Shown one piece after another: positions 6,501 through 10,959 of a stretch of DNA of 10,959 bases. The DNA lies in NCBI GenBank assembly GCA_017515355.1, contig JAFWGD010000125.1, positions 1 through 10,959 on the forward strand, read 5' to 3'. This DNA is from Coriobacteriales bacterium (GTDB taxonomy: Bacteria; Actinomycetota; Coriobacteriia; Coriobacteriales; CADBOM01). Position 1 is the stretch's first letter. Each line of letters starts with the position of its first letter. The notes under the pieces are model-generated. The model saw only the letters and a program-made list of their open reading frames with translations, had not been told where the DNA came from and did no database searches. The position numbers and the translations under genes were made by a program.

Positions 6501-7507
6501 CGCCGCACTCCGTCGATAAAGCCTCGTTCGATGGCGACGCGTTCGATCTCATTGAAATAGCGCTCGAATTCGTCAATCGAATCGCAATGCATCGCGCCTT
6601 CGCGGATCTTCGCCGCGCCGGGCATCCCCTTGAAATATCCGCCGATGAATGAGCGCATCTTTATCACGCTGTGCGCGTCGCGCTCGCCGAGGCGCCGCGC
6701 GTGGGTGCGCGCCACATCGAGGCGCTCCTCGAGGCTTGGAGATGAGGGTTCCTCGCCGGTTTCGAGGAAGCCCTTCGTCTGCTCGAAGATCCACGGGTTT
6801 CCGATTGCGCCGCGCGCGACCATCACCGCGTCTGCGCCGGTCTGTTCGAGGCAGTCTGCTATCGCGCGGTGATCGAAGAGGTCCCCGCTGGCCACGACCG
6901 GAATCTCCAGCGCCTCCTTCACGCGGGCTATCGAGTCCCAGTTGGCGCTGCCGTGGTAGAAATCGCTGGCGAACCTCCCATGGACGCAGCACGCCGAGGC
7001 GCCCGCATCCTGCATCGCGAGGCCGAACTCAGCCGCGATGTCCTCGCCGGCTTCGAAGCCGCGCCTGAACTTCACCGTAACGGGAACGCTCACGGCATCG
7101 CGCACTACCGAGACGATCTGCGCGGCTCGTGGAGCGTCCTTCATCAGCGCGCTGCCTTCGCCCTTCTTGATGACCTTGGGAACCGGGCAGCCCATGTTGA
7201 GGTCGACCGCCGCGAGCTTGCCGCCGAGCATCTCCTCGACGCGCGCCGCCTGCTTAGCGATAACTGCGGGGTCGCTGCCGAAGAGCTGCACCGCGGCATC
7301 GCCCTCGGAATCGGGAATCTCGAGATAATCGAGGGTCTTGTCGTTGTTGTAGGCTATGCCCTGCGCGGAGACCATCTCAGTGCAGGTTAGCCCGCAGCCG
7401 AACTCCTTGCATATGCCTCGGAAGATCGCGTCGGTGTAGCCTGCCATCGGCGCGAGCAGCAGCCTGTTGGCGCTGAGGCGCTCGCGCATCAGCTCGACGC
7501 TATTCAT
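6497..7507 (-). CDS. dusB: tRNA-dihydrouridine synthase, DusB-like
   Basis: This 336-residue FMN enzyme reduces uridine to 5,6-dihydrouridine in tRNA using NADPH. The motifs are in the expected order: LAPMAGYTDAIFR (residues 18-30) for the flavin site, DLNMGCPVPKV (102-112) with catalytic Cys107, VTVKFRRGF (143-151), CVHGR (174-178) with the flavin-contacting His176, and VARGAIGNPWIF (230-241) for the phosphate site, followed by a helical C-terminal tRNA-recognition region. The SGD motif (208-210) is also present. Length matches DusB, which is why I use that symbol, but subfamily and target uridine are inferred. The ATG at 7507 overlaps the end of lepA by 8 bases and an AAGG lies just upstream, while its own stop overlaps the hemW start by 4 bases. 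A second ATG at residue 7 is possible. Dus sitting inside the lepA-hemW pair is a less familiar gene order. Confidence 0.93.
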   Translation of the reverse strand: MNSVELMRERLSANRLLLAPMAGYTDAIFRGICKEFGCGLTCTEMVSAQGIAYNNDKTLDYLEIPDSEGDAAVQLFGSDPAVIAKQAARVEEMLGGKLAAVDLNMGCPVPKVIKKGEGSALMKDAPRAAQIVSVVRDAVSVPVTVKFRRGFEAGEDIAAEFGLAMQDAGASACCVHGRFASDFYHGSANWDSIARVKEALEIPVVASGDLFDHRAIADCLEQTGADAVMVARGAIGNPWIFEQTKGFLETGEEPSSPSLEERLDVARTHARRLGERDAHSVIKMRSFIGGYFKGMPGAAKIREGAMHCDSIDEFERYFNEIERVAIERGFIDGVRR

Positions 7508-9299
7508 CGACCTTGAGGATCGCCATGAAGGCCTCTTGAGGTATCTCGACGTTGCCGATCGCCTTCATGCGCTTCTTTCCCGCCTTCTGCTTCTCGAGCA
7601 GCTTGCGCTTGCGGGAGATGTCGCCGCCATAGCACTTCGCCAGCACGTCCTTGCGTCTCGCCTTGACGTTGACGCGCGAGAGCACCCGGCTTCCCACGGC
7701 AGCCTGGATGGGCACTTCGAAGAGTTGCTGCGGGATGATCTCCTTGAGCTTGCGCACGAGCGTGTTGCCGCGTGCGTAAGCCTTGTCCTTATGGACGATG
7801 AAGCTCAGCGCGTCGACGGGCTTGCCTGCGAGCAGGATGTCGAGCTTGATGAGCTCGGACGGCTTGTAGCCCAGGAAGTCGTAGTCGAGCGACGCGTAGC
7901 CCTTCGTGCGGCTCTTGAGCTTGTCGAAGAACTCCATGATGAGCTCGGAGAGCGGAATCTCGTACTTCATCTCGACCGTGGTGGTTGAGAGGTACTGCAT
8001 GTTGGAGATCTCCGCGCGATGGAATTGCGCGAGGTCCATGACCGCGCCGACGAAATCGGGCGGCACAAGGATCGAGGCGATGAGGTAGGGCTCCTCGATG
8101 TGCTCGATCTTCGACTGCTCGGGGTAGTCCTTGGGCGAGTGGATGGTGAGCACCTCGCCGGACGTGAGGTAGACCTTGTACTCGACCGAGGGGGCCGTGG
8201 CTATAAGGTCAAGGTCGAATTCTCGCTCGAGGCGCTCCTTGATGACCTCCATGTGCAGCAGTCCGAGGAAGCCTACGCGGAAGCCGAAGCCCAGTGCGTG
8301 CGAGTTCTCGGGCTCGTAGACGAGCGCCGCATCGTTGAGGGAAAGCTTGTCGAGCGCATCGCGCAGCTCGGGGTATTGGTCGCCCTCGATGGGGAAGAAG
8401 CCGGCGAAGACCATCGGCTTGACCTCGCGATAGCCCGGAAGCGGCTCGGCCGCGCCGTTGCGCGCGAGGGTGATGGTGTCTCCTACCTTGACGAGCGAGG
8501 GGTCCTTGAGGCCGGTGATCACATAGCCCACTTCGCCCACTCCGAGCTCATCGACCGGGGTGTTGGCGGGCCTGCGCACGCCGACCTCCTCGACCAAGAA
8601 CTTGGTTCCGGTAGCCATGCAGGCGGCCTCTTGGCCCTTGGAGATAGAGCCGTCGACGATTCGCACGAGTGCGACAACGCCGCGGTAGGCATCGAAGTAC
8701 GAGTCGAAGATCAGGCCCTTGAGCGGAGCGCTCGCGTCCCCAACGGGCGCGGGGATCTTGTTGACTATGGCTTCGAGCAGATCATCGATGCCCTCGCCGG
8801 TCTTCGCGGAGGCCAGGATCGCCTCGTCGGCGGGAATGGCGAGACCCTCCTCGATCTCTTCGCGCACGTGGTCGGGCTGAGAGGCGGGAAGGTCGATCTT
8901 GTTGAGCAACGGGATGATCTCGAGATTCGCGTTCATCGCCATCGAGGCGTTGGCGACGGTCTGCGCCTGCACGCCCTGGGTGGAGTCGACGACGAGCACC
9001 GCTCCCTCGCATGCGGCGAGTGAGCGCGAAACCTCGTAGGCGAAGTCGACGTGCCCCGGCGTGTCGATCAGGTTGAGATGGTAGGTGTTGCCGTCGGCCG
9101 CATCGTAGAGGATGCGGACGGCCTGCGACTTGATCGTGATGCCGCGCTCGCGCTCGATGTCCATCGAGTCGAGCACCTGCTCGACCATGTCGCGCTCCTC
9201 GATCGTGCCGGTGGTCTGCAAGATGCGGTCGGCCAGCGTCGATTTGCCGTGGTCGATATGCGCGATGATAGAGAAGTTCCTGATAAACCTTGGATCCAT
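7500..9299 (-). CDS. lepA: Elongation factor 4 (LepA), ribosome-associated GTPase
   Basis: This 599-residue translational GTPase has the normal family length and runs from the conserved start to the end. The GTPase motifs are intact: AHIDHGKST (residues 13-21, P-loop), RGIT (52-55), DTPGH (79-83), NKID (133-136), then SAKTGEGI for the base. The LepA-specific C-terminal domain is present, including SLDYDFLGYKPSELIKLDIL and YGGDISRKRKLLEKQK. It acts on ribosomes in the cytoplasm; back-translocation and biogenesis or stress roles have been proposed. The ATG at 9299 gives MDPRFIRNFSIIAHIDHGKST, in line with other LepA starts. No Shine-Dalgarno sequence precedes it, but TAATAT ends 7 bases upstream, so the mRNA is likely leaderless. 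It is the first gene of the lepA-dus-hemW operon, divergent from hrcA, and overlaps dus by 8 bases. Confidence 0.98.
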   Translation of the reverse strand: MDPRFIRNFSIIAHIDHGKSTLADRILQTTGTIEERDMVEQVLDSMDIERERGITIKSQAVRILYDAADGNTYHLNLIDTPGHVDFAYEVSRSLAACEGAVLVVDSTQGVQAQTVANASMAMNANLEIIPLLNKIDLPASQPDHVREEIEEGLAIPADEAILASAKTGEGIDDLLEAIVNKIPAPVGDASAPLKGLIFDSYFDAYRGVVALVRIVDGSISKGQEAACMATGTKFLVEEVGVRRPANTPVDELGVGEVGYVITGLKDPSLVKVGDTITLARNGAAEPLPGYREVKPMVFAGFFPIEGDQYPELRDALDKLSLNDAALVYEPENSHALGFGFRVGFLGLLHMEVIKERLEREFDLDLIATAPSVEYKVYLTSGEVLTIHSPKDYPEQSKIEHIEEPYLIASILVPPDFVGAVMDLAQFHRAEISNMQYLSTTTVEMKYEIPLSELIMEFFDKLKSRTKGYASLDYDFLGYKPSELIKLDILLAGKPVDALSFIVHKDKAYARGNTLVRKLKEIIPQQLFEVPIQAAVGSRVLSRVNVKARRKDVLAKCYGGDISRKRKLLEKQKAGKKRMKAIGNVEIPQEAFMAILKVDE

Positions 9300-9306
9300 A
9301 CTGCAG

Positions 9307-9312
9307 ATATTA
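9307..9312 (-). promoter_or_regulatory. -10 box of lepA consistent with a leaderless transcript
   Basis: The minus strand reads TAATAT, then seven bases, then the lepA ATG at 9299. That spacing would put the first transcribed base at or next to the A of the ATG. TAATAT fits the TANNNT pattern that marks leaderless promoters in actinobacteria. No convincing -35 hexamer is visible upstream, and no Shine-Dalgarno sequence exists in the seven bases between. Confidence 0.55.
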
Positions 9313-9394
9313 GCCTAGAGCGCCGCGCGCACCCGATTTGCGCTGCTGAACGTGGCATTGCCGTGCGGCGAGCGCTCCAACTGCGGGCAACCCG

Positions 9395-9423
9395 TTGAGG
9401 CAATTAAACCCCTCGCTTAAAAA
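9395..9423 (+). promoter_or_regulatory. Candidate hrcA promoter upstream of CIRCE
   Basis: TTGAGG (9395-9400) and TAAAAA (9418-9423) are 17 bases apart. They would start transcription near 9430, putting CIRCE in the early leader, which is a usual layout. A competing choice is TAAACT at 9464-9469, a TANNNT box overlapping the end of CIRCE, with start near 9476. Sequence alone does not decide between them. Confidence 0.4.
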
Positions 9424-9439
9424 GAAAGCGCATGCGGCT

Positions 9440-9466
9440 TTAGCACTCTCATGCTCAAACTGCTAA
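9440..9466 (+). promoter_or_regulatory. CIRCE operator for HrcA (imperfect)
   Basis: The CIRCE consensus is TTAGCACTC-N9-GAGTGCTAA. Here TTAGCACTC (9440-9448) is a perfect left arm. After nine bases the right arm is AACTGCTAA (9458-9466), differing from consensus at its first and third bases. Adjacent T (9439) and A (9467) extend the symmetry by one pair. Its place 49 bases before the hrcA start fits autoregulation by HrcA. Confidence 0.85.
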
Positions 9467-9497
9467 ACTTGCTGCATTGAAAGAGGTTTTCCGACAT

Positions 9498-9506
9498 GGG
9501 AAGGAG
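9498..9506 (+). promoter_or_regulatory. Ribosome binding site deciding the hrcA start
   Basis: GGGAAGGAG lies nine bases before the ATG at 9516. The same site abuts the in-frame ATG at 9507 with no spacing, and the TTG at 9477 lies upstream of it. It therefore selects 9516, which gives the conserved HrcA N-terminus MLSDRRRRIL. Confidence 0.7.
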
Positions 9507-9515
9507 ATGGCAAAG

Positions 9516-10601
9516 ATGCTGAGCGACCGTCGCAGGCGCATTCTGAACGCGCTCATCAACGAGTATATCTCCACAGCCGCCCCGGTGAGCTCCAAGGCCC
9601 TCGTCGGCAACTACGACTTCAACATCAGCTCGGCAACGGTGCGCAACGAGCTCTACGTCCTCGAGGAGGACGGATACGTCATCTCGCCGCACGTCTCGTC
9701 GGGCCGCATTCCCACCGATTCCGGCTACAGGGCCTTCGTCGACCAGCTGATCGACGAGCTGCACTCTGACGAGCCGGGTTCCGAGCGCCCCGTCAACTCG
9801 GGCGAGGCTCAAGCCTACGCCGACCTCGCGAACAGCGCCGCCGAGCTCGATGCCGTGCTCCACGAGACCTCGCGCATCCTCAATCGCTTCAGCGATTGCC
9901 TTGCGCTGGTCATCGCGCCGCGCATCAGCAAGCTCACGCTGCGCCAGATCTCGCTCATCTCGATGGATTCGCATCATGTGATCGCGGTTCTCGTCGTCAA
10001 GGACGGCCGCGTCCTCAACAAGGTGGTCGAGCTCAAGCAGGCTCTGACGCAAGACGAGCTCCGCACCCTCGAGCGCCTGCTCAACGACGAGTTCGTGCTG
10101 CGCGGCGACCCCAACTCCCCGACGCTGATCCCTTCGCACGGCGACCAGATCCAGAAACGCGCGTTCATCTCCGACCCCGCGTGCCAGGAGGCCCTCATCA
10201 CCCTCATCGACCAGATTGACGAGTGCCTGCTCGAGGGAGAGCGCGATAGGCTGCACATCAACGGCATCGAGGCGCTCTTCTCCAAGCCCGAGATGCAGAA
10301 GATGAGCCTCTCTCTCGGATTCGCCAGGCTTCTCGACGACGACCTGCGGATCTTCCGCCTGCTCGACGACTTCCTCGCCGAGGATGGGGTGTCCGCCAGG
10401 ATCGGCCACGAGAACGTCGACGACGAGATGTCCGACGTCTCGGTCATCGCCGCGAAGTACGGCGAGGACTCCCATGAGGGGCTCGTGGCGGTCGTCGGCC
10501 CGACGCGCATGGACTACTCGAAGGTCATCGACTCGGTGGAGCGCGCAACGGACTTCCTCGACAAGACGATGGGAGTCGGAGAAGAAGAGGACGAAGCCTG
10601 A
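9516..10601 (+). CDS. hrcA: Heat-inducible transcription repressor HrcA
   Basis: This 361-residue protein is the CIRCE-binding repressor of chaperone genes. An N-terminal winged helix-turn-helix (about residues 1-75) holds the family blocks PVSSKAL (23-29), SSATVRNELYVLEEDGYV (38-55) and SSGRIPTDSGYRAFVD (61-76). It is followed by the GAF-like and dimerisation regions, recognisable from ISLISMDSHHVIAVLVVKDGRVLNKVV, LNDEF and, near the end, VAVVGPTRMDYSKVIDSVE, the usual HrcA C-terminal block ('GP-RMDY'). I start at 9516 rather than the TTG at 9477 because of ribosome-site spacing and the family N-terminus. It normally needs GroEL for activity, so misfolded protein that occupies GroEL relieves repression; that is family knowledge. 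A CIRCE element lies just upstream. dnaJ follows 75 bases later on the same strand, most likely in the same operon. Confidence 0.97.
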   Translation: MLSDRRRRILNALINEYISTAAPVSSKALVGNYDFNISSATVRNELYVLEEDGYVISPHVSSGRIPTDSGYRAFVDQLIDELHSDEPGSERPVNSGEAQAYADLANSAAELDAVLHETSRILNRFSDCLALVIAPRISKLTLRQISLISMDSHHVIAVLVVKDGRVLNKVVELKQALTQDELRTLERLLNDEFVLRGDPNSPTLIPSHGDQIQKRAFISDPACQEALITLIDQIDECLLEGERDRLHINGIEALFSKPEMQKMSLSLGFARLLDDDLRIFRLLDDFLAEDGVSARIGHENVDDEMSDVSVIAAKYGEDSHEGLVAVVGPTRMDYSKVIDSVERATDFLDKTMGVGEEEDEA

Positions 10602-10624
10602 GCGGGTTTAGAAAGGCAACGGAC

Positions 10625-10645
10625 GCGCGCCTAGGCCAGGCGCGC
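10625..10645 (+). other. GC-rich stem-loop between hrcA and dnaJ
   Basis: GCGCGCCT (10625-10632) pairs perfectly with AGGCGCGC (10638-10645) around a 5-base loop. It is followed by AGGATTCAAG rather than a T-run, so it does not look like a full terminator. It may stabilise or process the hrcA-dnaJ mRNA, or allow partial read-through to change the ratio of the two products. Confidence 0.55.
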
Positions 10646-10676
10646 AGGATTCAAGATTAAGGGGCTATCGAGCAAA

Positions 10677-10959
10677 GTGGCAGCTGATTACTACGAACTT
10701 CTGGGCGTCGACCGCAACGCCAGCCAATCCGAGATAAAGAAGGCCTTCTACCAGAAGGCGCGCGAGCTTCATCCAGACGTCAACAAGGAGCCCGACGCAG
10801 AGGCGCGCTTCAAAGAGGTAAACGAGGCATACGACGTTCTCTCCGACGAGCAGAAGCGCGCGCATTACGACAGGTTCGGCACGATGGACGGTTCCGGATT
10901 CGGGGCCTCGTCGGTCGATTTCTCCGACTTCTTCGGCGGTGGCATGGCCGACATCTTCA
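10677..10959 (+). CDS. dnaJ: Chaperone protein DnaJ (5' part only)
   Basis: The frame is open from the GTG at 10677 to the window end, giving 94 full codons. Residues 4-70 form a complete J domain: DYYELLGVDRNASQSEIKKAF, the catalytic loop HPD at residues 32-34 that stimulates DnaK ATPase, and FKEVNEAYDVLSDEQKRAHYDRFG. A Gly/Phe-rich linker then begins (GSGFGASSVDFSDFFGGG). The zinc-finger and substrate-binding domains lie beyond the edge. GTG was chosen because it places the J domain two residues in, as usual. TAAGGGG at 10658-10664 is a reasonable but distant ribosome site (12 bases). Its position directly after hrcA, with no grpE or dnaK, matches the DnaJ2 copy of actinobacteria, so a second dnaJ near dnaK is expected elsewhere in the genome. 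Confidence 0.95.
   Translation, partial: MAADYYELLGVDRNASQSEIKKAFYQKARELHPDVNKEPDAEARFKEVNEAYDVLSDEQKRAHYDRFGTMDGSGFGASSVDFSDFFGGGMADIF

Noticed and set aside
8019..9023. Long open frame (334 codons) on the plus strand inside lepA
   Set aside because: It is a mirror of the lepA frame with a low-complexity Glu/Gly/Asp/Leu-rich product, no ribosome site and no domain.
9417..10475. Long open frame (352 codons) on the minus strand opposite hrcA
   Set aside because: It is antisense to a clear HrcA and crosses the CIRCE region, with a biased composition and no motif.

Overview
This 10,959-base window reads as chromosomal DNA of a high-GC, actinobacteria-like organism. My best guess is the class Coriobacteriia (gut or oral Eggerthella/Slackia/Collinsella relatives). 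That rests on GC-rich coding, several small serine/glycine/glutamate-rich lipoproteins, an EFR1-type flavodoxin-ferredoxin, an AGCS symporter, and hrcA followed directly by dnaJ without grpE or dnaK between them, which is an actinobacterial arrangement. The genus-level placement is inference. Ten protein genes are supported, two of them cut by the window edges. I see no rRNA, tRNA, CRISPR array, insertion sequence or phage gene.

Positions 1-2657 hold four minus-strand genes of the cell envelope or of unknown role. They are an amino-acid-type ABC transporter solute-binding lipoprotein (3' end missing), two small unrelated lipoproteins, and a 169-residue glycine/alanine-rich protein with a repeated MLLGS motif. 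Three of the four have a stem-loop nearby that could act as a terminator, so they look like separate transcription units.

Positions 2855-5206 hold two plus-strand genes 30 bases apart: an EFR1-type flavodoxin fused to a two-cluster ferredoxin, and a 502-residue sodium:alanine/glycine symporter. They may form an operon. The symporter converges on hemW across a short region with stem-loops.

Positions 5283-9299 hold a tight minus-strand operon transcribed as lepA, dus, hemW. The adjoining genes overlap by 8 and 4 bases, which suggests translational coupling. They serve translation elongation (EF4), tRNA dihydrouridine formation and heme handling. lepA has a TAATAT box only 7 bases ahead of its ATG and no Shine-Dalgarno sequence, so its mRNA may be leaderless.

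Positions 9300-10959 hold the divergent lepA/hrcA control region with a recognisable but imperfect CIRCE operator, then the heat-shock repressor gene hrcA and the start of dnaJ. HrcA probably represses its own hrcA-dnaJ operon here. Most of the window is conserved housekeeping content. The less explained parts are the MLLGS-repeat protein, the two small lipoproteins and the signals around lepA and hrcA. I found no convincing new multi-gene system.
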